Positions 24,918 through 34,691 of a stretch of 64,000 nucleotides of DNA are shown piece by piece. The DNA lies in the NCBI GenBank assembly GCA_033762315.1, contig JANRLS010000229.1, positions 1 through 64,000 of the forward strand, written 5' to 3'. The notes under the pieces are model-generated. The model made no database searches. It was not told the origin of the DNA and was given only the letters and a program-made list of their open reading frames with translations. The translations under genes and the position numbers were made by a program. Origin of the DNA: CAYLLN01 sp033762315. Its GTDB lineage: Bacteria; Planctomycetota; Planctomycetia; Pirellulales; Pirellulaceae. Each line of letters starts with the position of its first letter. Within the stretch, counting starts at the first letter, position 1.

Positions 24918-26660
24918 CTAAAGCGTGACAAATGCTTGCCGCGTCACGTCGAACAGCCCCTGGTCGGTGATTCGCAGTTCGGGAATCACCGGCAGGGCGA
25001 GAAACGAAAGCGTCAAAAAAGGGCTCGGCAGCACGCAGCCCAGGCTCTTCGCGGCGGCATGAATTTCGGCCAGTTGCCGGCAGACCGTCCGCGCATCGGC
25101 CGTGGAAATCAACCCCGCCAGCGGCAGCGGCAACTGGGCCAGCACCTGCCCGTCGGCGACAACAACCAATCCCCCCCCCGATTGCCGCAGGGCATTTGCC
25201 GCGGCCAGCAGCTCGCGCGGCTCCGTGCCAGCGAGAATCAGATTGTGCGAATCGTGGGCGACCGACGAGCCAATCCCCCCGCGAGTAAGGCCAAAACCTT
25301 GCACTAGCCCGAGGCCGACGCTCCCCGTCCCCCGGTGCCGCTCGATCGCCGCCGCCAGGAGCACATCGCTCGCCGCGGCGAATTTCCACCGCCCCTGATC
25401 GCTGGCGACGCGCAGCATCCGCCGCTCCGTCGTAATCTGCCCCGCCCTAACCGTAATCACCGGGGCAATCTCGCTCGTCAGCCGCAATTCCAACCGGTCC
25501 GCCGGCAGTTCCGGCACGTGAATCGTATTGGCCGCGGCCAGTGGCGGGGCGATAAGGGGGGCGATAAGTCCGCCATCGCGGGCGACGACGCGCCCCGCCT
25601 GAATCACCGTTCGCGGGCGAAAACTGGCGAGATCGGCAACAATCGCCAGATCCGCCCGATAACTCGGGGCGACCGCCCCCCGGTCGCGCAGCCCATAGTG
25701 CCGGGCGGGAACCAGCGTGGCATGGCGCACGGCCAGCGGCGCGGCAACCCCCGCCGCCACGACGCGAGCCAGCAGGCCATCGATGTGGCCGTCGGCCGTC
25801 AAATCGTGCGGATAGATGTCGTCGGTCGCGAGGCACCAATCCCCCAGTTCCCCCGCGACGATCGCCGGCAGCAGGGCATTCAGGTTGCGAGCGCCGGTCC
25901 CTTCCCGCACCTGCACCAGCATCCCTAGCGCGGCCTTCGCTTTCGCCTCGGCAGCCGTCGTCGATTCGTGATCCGAGCGAATCCCCGCCGCGGCATAGGC
26001 GACGAGGCCTTGGCCGGTCATTTCCGGAGCGTGGCCATCGACCGCCGCGCCGGCCGATTGCGTGGCGGCCACCTTCGCCAGCACCGCGGCATCGCCCGCG
26101 AGCACGGCGGGAAAATCCATCACCTCGGCCAGGCCCAACACGCGCGGATTGGCCAGCAATCGGACAATATCGCTGGCCGCCAGCTTCGCGCCGGAATGCT
26201 CCCAGGCCGTGCATGGGACGCACGACGGAGCCAGAAAGAAAACATCGAGCGGAAGGCCCGCCGCCGCCGCCAGCAGCGCTTCAATACCGGGAATGCCGAG
26301 CACATTTCCCACCTCGTGCGGATCGGCGATGATCGTTGTCGTCCCGTGCGGCACCACCACGCGCGCCAGCTCGGCCGGCGCGAGGAGGGTGCTTTCGAGG
26401 TGCATGTGGGCGTCGATCAGCCCCGGCAAGACAAACTGCCCCGCCGCATCCACCGTTTCGCGCGCGGTCCAAGCATAATCGCCGACCCCTGCGATCCAGT
26501 CATCCGCGACGACGACATTCGCCCGCTCCACCTGGCCGGTGAAGACATTGACGACCTGTCCCCCCGCGATCAGCAAATCGCCCGGCTCCTGCCCGAGAGC
26601 GACCCGAATTCGCCGGGCGAGCTGCTCGGGGGTTGGCGTCGCGTACGGAAGTGCGTGCAT
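24918..26660 (-). CDS. ade: adenine deaminase
   Basis: Hydrolyses adenine to hypoxanthine and ammonia (purine salvage). 580 aa of the amidohydrolase superfamily. Metal-binding residues are seen in L-I-D-A-H-M-H-L-E-S and D-P-H-E-V-G-N, with D-D-I-Y-P-H-D-L and T-D-D near the active site. The C-terminal Ade domain includes H-D-S-H-N-L-I. The ATG at 26660 has GAGGGAG five bases upstream, whereas the longer open frame adds residues with no family match. It is convergent with the small membrane protein gene. Confidence 0.93.
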   Translation of the reverse strand: MHALPYATPTPEQLARRIRVALGQEPGDLLIAGGQVVNVFTGQVERANVVVADDWIAGVGDYAWTARETVDAAGQFVLPGLIDAHMHLESTLLAPAELARVVVPHGTTTIIADPHEVGNVLGIPGIEALLAAAAGLPLDVFFLAPSCVPCTAWEHSGAKLAASDIVRLLANPRVLGLAEVMDFPAVLAGDAAVLAKVAATQSAGAAVDGHAPEMTGQGLVAYAAAGIRSDHESTTAAEAKAKAALGMLVQVREGTGARNLNALLPAIVAGELGDWCLATDDIYPHDLTADGHIDGLLARVVAAGVAAPLAVRHATLVPARHYGLRDRGAVAPSYRADLAIVADLASFRPRTVIQAGRVVARDGGLIAPLIAPPLAAANTIHVPELPADRLELRLTSEIAPVITVRAGQITTERRMLRVASDQGRWKFAAASDVLLAAAIERHRGTGSVGLGLVQGFGLTRGGIGSSVAHDSHNLILAGTEPRELLAAANALRQSGGGLVVVADGQVLAQLPLPLAGLISTADARTVCRQLAEIHAAAKSLGCVLPSPFLTLSFLALPVIPELRITDQGLFDVTRQAFVTL

Positions 26661-26907
26661 AAGGCTCCCTCTCGCGCCGGTCGCCCGCCTGCCGCGACCT
26701 TGCCGAGAGAATACCGCTTGTTTCGCATCGCGAACAAGCCCGCGTTCCGATCGCAGGATCAGGGACAGGCCAGGCCACGAGTGCCTGGCGTTTTGCGACC
26801 GCAAAACCCAACCGAATACGCCCGCCGCCAATTGGCTCTGGGAAATCAGGCTGGCTACACTAAGCCGGCACGCGGAGCGATTCTACTTCCCTTGCGGGGC
26901 TGAACTC

Positions 26908-28548
26908 ATGCGTTCTCTACTTCCTGGCGTCGCCGGCGCTCTCCTCGTCACTTTCGCCGCCAGTTGGCTCTCCGCCCACGACCACACGGCTCACCTGGCG
27001 GAACGGGCGCGGCAAATATCGCTCGCGGCCGCGGCCCGATTCGCCCAGCCTGCCCCCCTGCCGGGAGATGGCCAAAAAACCTGCCGGCTGACGGTGGAAA
27101 TGATGCTGGAAGGGGAGCCAGCGGCGATTGCCGGGCTGTTACGGGTGACGAGCCTCGCTTCGGGCAAGGCAATCGTCTTTAGGGACGAGATCCTCCGCGA
27201 GCAGAACTGGCACGCGCTCGCTCCCAGCACCGTGCTCACTGTGCCGCGCGAGAAGCTCAAGATCGAGGCCTTGCAGGGAATCGAAACCAAACTTTTCACG
27301 CAGGAAATCGACCTCGCCGGCAAAGCCACCGAAACGCTCCAGATTAAGCTGCAACGGCTCGATCATCCGGCCCGCCGCGGCCTCGTCGCCGGCAACACGC
27401 ACTTGCACCTGATGAAGCTGACCTTCGCCGAAGCGGACCGCTACCTGCGGGTCGTTCCGCGGGCCGATGGGCTGCAGCTGGTGTTCCTCTCGCACCTGCG
27501 GCGGATTCCCGACGAGCGGGACTATATCTCCAACACCTTCACCGAGGGAGATCTCGGGCGGCTGTCGCGCGGTGGAGTGCTGTTCGGCAATGGGCAAGAG
27601 CATCGGCACAACTTCGGCCCCGGCGGCGAGGGATTTGGGCACGTCATGCTGCTCAACATCCTCAAGCTGATCGAGCCGGTGAGCATCGGTCCGGGCATCA
27701 TGCGCGAGGGGACCGACGGCATTCCGCTGCAGCGTGGCATCCGGCAGGCGCGGGGCGATGGAGCGACGGTCATTTGGTGCCACAACACGTTCGGCCACGA
27801 AGACCTGCCGAACTGGGTTGCCGGCGAGCTGCACGCCCAGAACATTCATGACGGTGGCGAGCATGGCACCTACGAAGATACGTTCTACCGCTATCTCAAC
27901 GTCGGGATGAAAGTGCCGTTCTCGACCGGCACCGACTGGTTCATCTACGATTTCTCGCGGGTCTATGTGCCGATCGAGGGAGAGGTGACCGCCGCCGGGT
28001 GGCTCCAGCAACTGACCGCCGGCAAGACCTTCATCACCAATGGCCCGCTGCTGGAGTTTTCGGCCGGCGGGAAAGCAATTGGCGAAACGATTGCCGCCAC
28101 GGGTGGCGAGGAGATCGAAATCTCCGGCCGAGCGATTGGCCGGGGGAATTTCCGCCGGCTGGAACTGATTCACAATGGCCAGGTTATTCACGCCGCCACC
28201 GCGACCGCGGCCGACGGCACTCATGCCGCCACGCTGAAGCATCGCCTCGCGCTTTCCGAGCCTGGGTGGCTCGCCCTGCGGATTGCCGGCGATGCCGAGA
28301 ATAACGAATTCGGCAAGCCTCTGTTCGCCCACACCAGCCCGATTTATGTCACGGTGGCGGGACGGTCGGCTTTTCAGGTCGAAGTGGCCGGCGAAATGCT
28401 GGCCGAAATGGGGCAAAGCCGCGAATTTGTCGCCAAAACGGCCAAATTCGGCGATGTCGGCGAGCGAACGGCCGTGCTGCGGGTTTATGACGAGGCCCTG
28501 GCCGCTTGGCGCAAACGGATCGACAGCGCCCACTTGCCGCCACGGTGA
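26908..28548 (+). CDS. exported CehA/McbA-family PHP-type metallohydrolase
   Basis: 546 aa. A signal peptide (V-A-G-A-L-L-V-T-F-A-A-S-W-L-S-A) indicates export. The PHP-like domain has G-N-T-H-L-H-L-M-K, V-I-W-C-H-N-T-F-G-H-E and S-T-G-T-D-W-F-I, the pattern of CehA/McbA-like proteins, some of which hydrolyse carbamates or phosphoesters. The substrate here is unknown. The C-terminal part (from ~360) is a beta-rich region with a G-K-T-F-I-T-N-G-P block, as usual in planctomycete members. Start at the ATG 26908. Confidence 0.8.
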   Translation: MRSLLPGVAGALLVTFAASWLSAHDHTAHLAERARQISLAAAARFAQPAPLPGDGQKTCRLTVEMMLEGEPAAIAGLLRVTSLASGKAIVFRDEILREQNWHALAPSTVLTVPREKLKIEALQGIETKLFTQEIDLAGKATETLQIKLQRLDHPARRGLVAGNTHLHLMKLTFAEADRYLRVVPRADGLQLVFLSHLRRIPDERDYISNTFTEGDLGRLSRGGVLFGNGQEHRHNFGPGGEGFGHVMLLNILKLIEPVSIGPGIMREGTDGIPLQRGIRQARGDGATVIWCHNTFGHEDLPNWVAGELHAQNIHDGGEHGTYEDTFYRYLNVGMKVPFSTGTDWFIYDFSRVYVPIEGEVTAAGWLQQLTAGKTFITNGPLLEFSAGGKAIGETIAATGGEEIEISGRAIGRGNFRRLELIHNGQVIHAATATAADGTHAATLKHRLALSEPGWLALRIAGDAENNEFGKPLFAHTSPIYVTVAGRSAFQVEVAGEMLAEMGQSREFVAKTAKFGDVGERTAVLRVYDEALAAWRKRIDSAHLPPR

Positions 28549-28609
28549 ATCTCGCAATAGTGTTGCGGGTGATGGGAAGTCGGTCTCTTCACCCCCCGCG
28601 AGAAACACC

Positions 28610-29518
28610 ATGCGTGCTTTGGTCACCGGTGCCACCGGTTTTGTCGGTCAGCGACTGCTGGGTAAATTGACGAAGCCCGTCGTGCTCAGCCGCGATCCGG
28701 GCAAGGCCGAGAAGTCGCTCGCCAAATTCGGCGTGAAGGCTTACGCCTGGGAGCCGCAAGAGAAGCCCGCCCCGGCCGAAGCCTTCGACGGGATCGACGC
28801 GATTTTTCACCTGGCTGGCGATCCGGTGGCCGAAGGACGCTGGACCGCCGCGAAGAAGGAGCGCATTCGCGCGAGCCGCGAATTAGGGACGCGCAACTTG
28901 GTGACGACGCTGCGCGCTTTGACCCATCGCCCCAAGGTGCTGGTGAGCGCCTCAGCGGTAGGCATTTATGGCAATCGGGGAGCCGAAGAACTAGACGAGC
29001 ATAGCAGCCACGCGAGCGATTATCTGGCCGAGGTGTGCGAAGTTTGGGAGCGCGAGGCGGTTGCCGCGCGGGAACTGGGAATGCGAGTCGTTCCGGTCCG
29101 GGTGGGCATCGTCCTTGGTGAGAAAGGGGGAGCACTCGGCAAAATGCTCACTCCCTTCAAGCTGGGGGTCGGCAGCCCGCTCGGCAGCGGACAGCAATAC
29201 ATGCCGTGGATTCACATTGACGATCTGGTGGGCATCCTGCTGCACGCGGCGGCGAGCGACAGCTTGAACGAAACACTCAACGGCACCGCGCCGCATCCGG
29301 CGACGAATCGGGAATTCACGAAAACGCTGGGGAAGGTGCTGGGGCGGCCGACGTTTTTCCCGCCGGTGCCGGGCTTCGTACTGCGAACGGCACTCGGCGA
29401 ATTCGCCAACGTGCTGCTCGCCTCGCAAAGGGTCCTTCCGAAAGCGACGCTCGCCAGCGGCTACCACTTTCAACATGCCGAGCTGGAGATGGCGTTGCGG
29501 TCCATTTTGAACCGGTAA
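28610..29518 (+). CDS. TIGR01777-family NAD(P)-dependent epimerase
   Basis: 302 aa with an N-terminal Rossmann motif, T-G-A-T-G-F-V-G. The family-specific A-I-F-H-L-A-G-D-P-V-A-E-G-R-W and V-L-V-S-A-S-A-V-G-I-Y-G blocks follow. The C-terminal DUF1731 region contains N-G-T-A-P-H-P-A-T-N-R-E-F-T. The substrate of this family is unknown. The next gene, 12 bp on, is an SRPBCC protein. These two are often adjacent or fused in other bacteria, which supports both calls. The start is ATG at 28610; the longer open frame overlaps the preceding gene. Confidence 0.9.
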   Translation: MRALVTGATGFVGQRLLGKLTKPVVLSRDPGKAEKSLAKFGVKAYAWEPQEKPAPAEAFDGIDAIFHLAGDPVAEGRWTAAKKERIRASRELGTRNLVTTLRALTHRPKVLVSASAVGIYGNRGAEELDEHSSHASDYLAEVCEVWEREAVAARELGMRVVPVRVGIVLGEKGGALGKMLTPFKLGVGSPLGSGQQYMPWIHIDDLVGILLHAAASDSLNETLNGTAPHPATNREFTKTLGKVLGRPTFFPPVPGFVLRTALGEFANVLLASQRVLPKATLASGYHFQHAELEMALRSILNR

Positions 29519-29530
29519 ATCAATCCTGTC

Positions 29531-30007
29531 ATGGCACACACTTATCGCCTCGAACGGACCCAATTCCTGCCGCTGCCGCTGGACGAGGTGTTTCCGTTCT
29601 TTTCGGACGCGGGGAATTTGGAGGCAATCACGCCGCCGTCGCTGCACTTTCACATTCTCACGCCGCGTCCCATCGAAATGCGATCCGGAGCGCTGATCGA
29701 TTATCGCATTCGCCTGTTTGGGGTGCCGATGTATTGGCGGACGCGGATTGAAACCTGGGAGCCGCCGCATCGATTCGTCGATACCCAGCTCCGCGGACCT
29801 TACAAGCTGTGGCATCACACGCACGAGTTCACGTCTGTCCCCGGCGGCACGCAAATGATCGACCGGGTCGATTATGAGCTTTATCTCGGTCCTATCGGCT
29901 GGATGGCCCATGCGGCCTGGGTTCAGCGGCAACTGAAGCAGATTTTTGACTATCGCCGCGAGGCGGTCGAGCGGCTGCTCATTCAGCCGGCGGCGGCCCG
30001 TTCGTGA
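29531..30007 (+). CDS. SRPBCC-family (START-like) protein
   Basis: 158 aa, single helix-grip domain: F-P-F-F-S-D-A-G-N-L-E-A-I-T-P-P near the start, Y-R-I-R-L-F-G-V-P in the sheet, and a long C-terminal helix. Members bind hydrophobic ligands. This one is 12 bp downstream of the TIGR01777 epimerase and probably works with it, possibly as a substrate-binding partner. No enzymatic residue is evident. Confidence 0.85.
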   Translation: MAHTYRLERTQFLPLPLDEVFPFFSDAGNLEAITPPSLHFHILTPRPIEMRSGALIDYRIRLFGVPMYWRTRIETWEPPHRFVDTQLRGPYKLWHHTHEFTSVPGGTQMIDRVDYELYLGPIGWMAHAAWVQRQLKQIFDYRREAVERLLIQPAAARS

Positions 30008-30046
30008 CGTAGGCTTTTCCGGCCTTTTTTCGCGGGAGCGAGCCGG

Positions 30047-30883
30047 ATGGAAGCCCTACAACTAGCGACGCTAATCACCTATAACCCGTGGACGGTCCGA
30101 TCCGACACGCTGCTCGGCGAAATCGACGAGCGGTTTGCCGCCATGGGGATTCACCACGTCCCGGTGGTCGATGACGACCGCCGCCCCGTGGGGATGATCT
30201 CCGAAACCGACCTGCTGCGGGCCCGCCAGGCGCGGCGGATGCTGGCGACCGTCGGCGGCGGTGGCGAGCCCACCGGCTGGGCGGGGCAAACCGCCGCGTC
30301 GGTCATGCAGCGGGCGGTGCAAGTCGCCGATCCCACCGATTCGCCGCGCCAGGCGCTGCAAGTTCTGCTTAGCTTTGGCATCCACGCGCTGCCGGTGGTC
30401 GAAAACGGCCGGCTCGTCGGAGTGGTGACCAGCCGCGATTTTCTCCGCGAATGCTCGTATGGAGAGCTGCCCGTTTCGCGGCGGCCAATCAGCGAGTTCG
30501 TGCAGCCCGCGAAAGAGACGCTGGAGCCGGAGACGACGCTCGAACAAGCCTTGCTGACGATGCATGAGCGGGGAGCCAGTTGCCTGGCGGTCGCCCAAGA
30601 TGGCTGCCCGCTCGGCACTCTCTCGCAGCGCGACATCGTTCGCGCCCATTGCCTGGCCGGCGAAGAGACCGAGGACGAATATGGCTTCGCGACGAGCCCG
30701 CCGAACGTGATGCGGGCGGCGCGCGCGGGAAACCCCCTCCGCCCCGGACAGCGCCTGCACGAAGCGGCCGCCGCCATGCTGGCCGACGGTCTCTCGGCCG
30801 TGCTGGTCGCCAATCAAGCCAATCGGCTGCTCGGCGTGCTCACCGAAGACGACCTCCTGCGGATCATGCAGACGGCGGTATGA
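30047..30883 (+). CDS. protein with four CBS domains
   Basis: 278 aa made of two CBS pairs, roughly residues 1-135 and 140-278. Each CBS unit has the usual pattern: H-V-P-V-V-D-D-D-R-R, A-L-P-V-V-E-N-G-R-L-V-G-V-V-T-S-R-D, and later L-G-V-L-T-E-D-D-L-L. CBS pairs bind adenine nucleotides or S-adenosylmethionine and act as regulatory switches. No effector domain is attached, so the partner is unknown. A GGGAGCG ribosome site precedes the ATG. Confidence 0.85.
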   Translation: MEALQLATLITYNPWTVRSDTLLGEIDERFAAMGIHHVPVVDDDRRPVGMISETDLLRARQARRMLATVGGGGEPTGWAGQTAASVMQRAVQVADPTDSPRQALQVLLSFGIHALPVVENGRLVGVVTSRDFLRECSYGELPVSRRPISEFVQPAKETLEPETTLEQALLTMHERGASCLAVAQDGCPLGTLSQRDIVRAHCLAGEETEDEYGFATSPPNVMRAARAGNPLRPGQRLHEAAAAMLADGLSAVLVANQANRLLGVLTEDDLLRIMQTAV

Positions 30884-30937
30884 CGGGATGGAAGGTCCGA
30901 GGTCCAAAGTCCCGGGTCGAAAGCTCGGTCTCCCGTC

Positions 30938-31870
30938 CTACACCCGCTGGCCAAGCCCTTTGGTCAGGGCCATGAAGGCGGATTCGAGATTCACTTCTTC
31001 CTCGCGGAAGAGCTTGATCTTATGCCCGGCAGCGATCAAGTGCGGCGATAAGTCGGCGTAGTCTTCGACCCCCTGCCGCAGCGTGACGGTCAGTTCGCCC
31101 TTGTCGATCGTCACTTTTTCGACCAGCGGGCTCCCTTCGAGCAGCTTCGCGGCGGCAGGCAAATCGCCGGTGACGCCGACATGCAAGACGACCCGCTCGC
31201 GGACGCGGCGGAGGGCCTCTTCGACGGTGCCGCAAAAGCCCATCACCCCCTTATCGATGATGCCGACTTTGTTGCACATGTCGGCCAGTTCGGGCAGGAT
31301 GTGGCTGGAGACCATGATCGTTTTGCCTTGCTGGCCGAGCTTGCGGAGCACCGCCCGCATCTCGATGCGGGCCCGCGGATCGAGGCCGGAAAGCGGCTCA
31401 TCCAGGAGCAGCACCTGCGGCTCGTGCAGCAGCACGCGGGCGAGGCCGAGCCGCTGCGTTTGGCCGCGGCTTAGCGTGTTGGCTTGGGCGTCGCGCTTGA
31501 AATCGAGATCGACGAGCTCCAGCTTTTCGTTGCAGACTTGCCGGCGGCGGGGGCCGCGGATGCGATAAGCGGCGGCGAAAAACTCGAGGTACTCGATCAC
31601 CTTCATGTCGTCATAGACGCCGAAGAAATCGGGCATATAGCCGACGAGGCGGCGGATTTCCTTCGGGTCGCGATAGACCGAATGGCCGCACACCCAGGCA
31701 TCGCCAAACGACGGATTGAGCAGCGTCGCCAGGATTTTCATCGTGGTCGTTTTGCCCGCCCCGTTGGGCCCGATAAAGCCAAACAGATCGCCGGCGGCGA
31801 GGTCGAGCTCGATCGCCCGAATGGCGAACGACTCGCCGTATTTTTTCGTCAGGTTGTTCGTTTTAATCAC
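30938..31870 (-). CDS. ABC transporter ATP-binding protein
   Basis: 310 aa. Walker A is G-P-N-G-A-G-K-T-T-T. The signature reads L-S-R-G-Q, with Arg in place of the usual Gly. Walker B is V-L-L-L-D-E-P-L-S-G-L-D, with the usual A-P-R-like and H-loop regions after it. The C-terminal ~80 residues resemble the extension of ABC-2-type ATPases. The GTG at 31870 is preferred because it overlaps the stop of the upstream gene by 4 bp (GTGA). No permease is next to it, so the transport partner is unknown; the large upstream protein may be a partner. Confidence 0.92.
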   Translation of the reverse strand: MIKTNNLTKKYGESFAIRAIELDLAAGDLFGFIGPNGAGKTTTMKILATLLNPSFGDAWVCGHSVYRDPKEIRRLVGYMPDFFGVYDDMKVIEYLEFFAAAYRIRGPRRRQVCNEKLELVDLDFKRDAQANTLSRGQTQRLGLARVLLHEPQVLLLDEPLSGLDPRARIEMRAVLRKLGQQGKTIMVSSHILPELADMCNKVGIIDKGVMGFCGTVEEALRRVRERVVLHVGVTGDLPAAAKLLEGSPLVEKVTIDKGELTVTLRQGVEDYADLSPHLIAAGHKIKLFREEEVNLESAFMALTKGLGQRV

Positions 31871-34056
31871 GGCTGGCTCGGCATGGCGGGCTGCGGACCC
31901 ACGGGAAGGACAAATCGCCACCAGGTATATTCGCGAGCGTCGGCCGCCTCGGCGAGAGGCTGGCCACCGGCGGTGATGCGGGCCACCGGGCGGGCCGCAC
32001 GGCCGATCAGCACCGCCCGTCCCAGTCGCAAGTGGCCCGTCAGGTCGAGCTCGCTTTGGTAGCGATGGGCGAGGCCGGTGTAAGCCGGTCCGCGGGCCGA
32101 TTCATAGAACAGCATCATCCGGACGATTTGCGGGATGTCGGTCGAGGCCTGGTTCCACTGGGTCGCCACGTCCTTGGAATCGACGACGTAGCGGTTGGTC
32201 AGGCGAGCCTCCAGATTGAGCGGCGAGAGATCGCCGATGCGCACCGTTTGCCCCGGCGCGAGGGGCCCGGCGAGCTTCGCATCGAGGCGGTACATCCGGT
32301 CCTCGTGGGCGACGAGCCAATCAGTCAGTTCGACGTCGAGCGGGTTCGTCACTTCCCCGCTCAGCAGGCCATATTGGTCCTTGGCGAGCTTCGATTCGAC
32401 CGCTGGGCCGCTTCCCCACCAGCGGGCCGCCAGACTTTTGGACGACGCGGTGACAAGCGGCAAGCTGGCGATTCGCGGCGTCGCGCCGGGGGGCAAAATC
32501 GCATACGGATCGGGCCGGGCCAGCGAAAACTGCCGCGAGCCGAGGCCGCCGAGGGCATCTCCCGGCAGCCCCTGCCAGGCCAGCCAGCCGCCCGGTTCGA
32601 GCGGGCCGCCAGAGCGCGGAGGTTCGACCTGTAATTCCAGATCGAGCCGCGTTGCGGTCGGCGAATAGACGTGGGTCCACAAGGTGCCCCGCATCACTCG
32701 CGAGACCGCATCGACATCGATCACTTCGGCTTGATTGGCCCGCGGGCGGCTGCCGTGGGCATCGCCGGCGAGCCACCAGGCGAGTCCGCCGAAGGCGGCA
32801 GCGAGAGCCGAGAAGGTAAGCCAGGTCGTTTGCCGCGGCAGATTGAGGCGCGACAGGAGCAGATAATCTCCCGGACCGATGAGCAGCAAAAAGAGCACCG
32901 TGAGCGTGGCGACGGTCGTAAAGCTGACCAGCGTCACGCCGGGAAACTGATCGAGGGCTGAACGAAGCTGGCCGACGAGATCGTTGTAACCCAAGTGAAC
33001 GACGCCGCGGCGCGTTGTTCCCTCGGCCGCTTCGCTGGCGGCCCGGTCGCCTTGCAACAGGCGGGCGATCATCCGTGGCCGGCCGCTCCATTTGGCGAAG
33101 CCCGGATGATCGAGATCAACGGCGACGAGTGTCAGCTCGCCCAGACCAAAGGCCGACCGGAGCACCAGCGGCCGACCCGATGCGAGCCCCCCTTCGTCCA
33201 CCAGCGCCACGCCATCGGCATTCGTGATGCGGAGCACGGCAGGGCGACGGCGCTGAAAGTCGTCGTCTTCCCAAGGAAGCTCCGCCCCGCCGAAGGCCTC
33301 AAGTCCCGCCCGGTCGCGCAGCGGAGTCGTCTCGGAGACGGTGAAGGGTGGCGCCAGCGGCCTCTCGCCCGCTGCGGCAAAGAACTCGGCTCCCCGCGCG
33401 CCGGCCGAGACGATGAGCTTGCCGCCCAGGCGAGTCCAATTGCCCAAAGCGCCGCGGCGCGGATCGCGTGGGTCGGAAAGCGGCGTCGGCTCGCTCGTGG
33501 CAAGAACGACCGCATCGACGCCGTCGTAGCCCCACCACTGGTCGGGAAGGTCGAGACCGTCGGGGACGCTGGTGGCGACATAGGCGGATTCGGCGGGGCC
33601 CTTGAGCGTGGCGATGGCCTCGGACAGGCCGACATTCGGACCGATGGAGACAATCAAGTGCCGGGACGGCGGCAGCGGCGGGGGCAAATCGGCGAGGCGC
33701 TGCGACCAGACGACGCGCCCCCGGTCGCTCAGCCGGGCGGTGATCGGAGCGGCGATCGGGCCGATGCGAGCATACAGCAGCACGCGCTCTTCGCCCCCGG
33801 CAGCCAGGTCGAGTGGCCGTGAGGCGGGATAGATGACCGGCGTTTGGTCGCCATCGTCGATTACGATTTCAAGCCGACCGGACGCGCCCTCCGGCCCTGC
33901 TTGCACGGTGAGCCAAATCGGGGTCCAAAAGCCCGCCTTGCACATCCCCCCGATGCCGACCTGGGCCGACTGGAGCGTCAGCGCATCGGAACCGCTCGCC
34001 GCTGCTGGCAATGCCGCGAGGCCGAGGAGGATGGCGAACGAGAGAGGCTTGAACAC
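31867..34056 (-). CDS. large exported/membrane protein coupled to an ABC ATPase
   Basis: 729 aa from a GTG start at 34056. A signal peptide (F-A-I-L-L-G-L-A-A-L-P-A-A-A-S) is followed by beta-rich extracytoplasmic domains up to ~380. Two transmembrane helices come next (around T-V-A-T-L-T-V-L-F-L-L-L-I and F-S-A-L-A-A-A-F-G-G-L), then another beta-rich region. I do not recognise the family. Its stop overlaps the start of the ABC ATPase, so the two are likely parts of one membrane system. An earlier TTG at 34122 is possible but less likely. Confidence 0.7.
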   Translation of the reverse strand: MFKPLSFAILLGLAALPAAASGSDALTLQSAQVGIGGMCKAGFWTPIWLTVQAGPEGASGRLEIVIDDGDQTPVIYPASRPLDLAAGGEERVLLYARIGPIAAPITARLSDRGRVVWSQRLADLPPPLPPSRHLIVSIGPNVGLSEAIATLKGPAESAYVATSVPDGLDLPDQWWGYDGVDAVVLATSEPTPLSDPRDPRRGALGNWTRLGGKLIVSAGARGAEFFAAAGERPLAPPFTVSETTPLRDRAGLEAFGGAELPWEDDDFQRRRPAVLRITNADGVALVDEGGLASGRPLVLRSAFGLGELTLVAVDLDHPGFAKWSGRPRMIARLLQGDRAASEAAEGTTRRGVVHLGYNDLVGQLRSALDQFPGVTLVSFTTVATLTVLFLLLIGPGDYLLLSRLNLPRQTTWLTFSALAAAFGGLAWWLAGDAHGSRPRANQAEVIDVDAVSRVMRGTLWTHVYSPTATRLDLELQVEPPRSGGPLEPGGWLAWQGLPGDALGGLGSRQFSLARPDPYAILPPGATPRIASLPLVTASSKSLAARWWGSGPAVESKLAKDQYGLLSGEVTNPLDVELTDWLVAHEDRMYRLDAKLAGPLAPGQTVRIGDLSPLNLEARLTNRYVVDSKDVATQWNQASTDIPQIVRMMLFYESARGPAYTGLAHRYQSELDLTGHLRLGRAVLIGRAARPVARITAGGQPLAEAADAREYTWWRFVLPVGPQPAMPSQP

Positions 34057-34346
34057 GAGGGCCGAATCCGCGGCGAAAAAGTTTTGGCGGGCGGGGCAGT
34101 TTGCGGGCGAAACGGGCCACAACAGGGCGATTTACGCACGCCGCAAGCAGCCGGTTCGGAGGTCCAGAATAGCCACGAACGAGCGTGCCGGGCAGGGGAT
34201 GCGACGATGAGGATTCGGTGAAGAGGGGTTTCCGATGTCCTCGTTTACCGGAAAGCCGAAGGCGACGGCGCCTCCAGCTTCGCTTGAGCGAACGAGTACG
34301 CCTCCGGCTAACCGTTAAACGATTCGAGCCCCCGTCATTCGTCGCG

Positions 34347-34691
34347 CTAGGGCTTCTCGCTATCCGGGCAGGTGCAGACCATCTTGCCGCAGCCGGGGCA
34401 GCCGGAGCCATACTTGCGGGCGACCGCTTCGGTCAGATCGACGCCGGCCACATTGGCGATGGTCGTGAGCCAGGCGAGCACGTCGGCAAATTCGCCAAGC
34501 CGCTCTTCGTGCGTGCCATTGCGAAGCGAAGTGGCGAGCTCCCCCACTTCCTCGATCAGCCAGATGAAAGTCCCTTCGATACCGCGGGCCAGGTCCTTTT
34601 CCAAGTACATCTGACGAATCAGGGCCTGAAAATCGGCCAGCGAAATTTCGGGCTTCGCGGTTTGCGGCGAATCGGCGGTGGTTGTGCTCAC
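34347..34691 (-). CDS. MazG-like nucleotide pyrophosphohydrolase with Cys-rich tail
   Basis: 114 aa. The MazG metal-binding arrangement E-E-V-G-E-L ... E-F-A-D-V-L-A-W is present in a single short all-alpha domain, typical of small NTP pyrophosphohydrolases. The C-terminus C-P-G-C-G-K-M-V-C-T-C is a four-cysteine cluster that may bind zinc. GTG at 34691 is the likely start, overlapping the stop of the upstream TPR gene by 4 bp. The substrate is unknown. Confidence 0.85.
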   Translation of the reverse strand: MSTTTADSPQTAKPEISLADFQALIRQMYLEKDLARGIEGTFIWLIEEVGELATSLRNGTHEERLGEFADVLAWLTTIANVAGVDLTEAVARKYGSGCPGCGKMVCTCPDSEKP

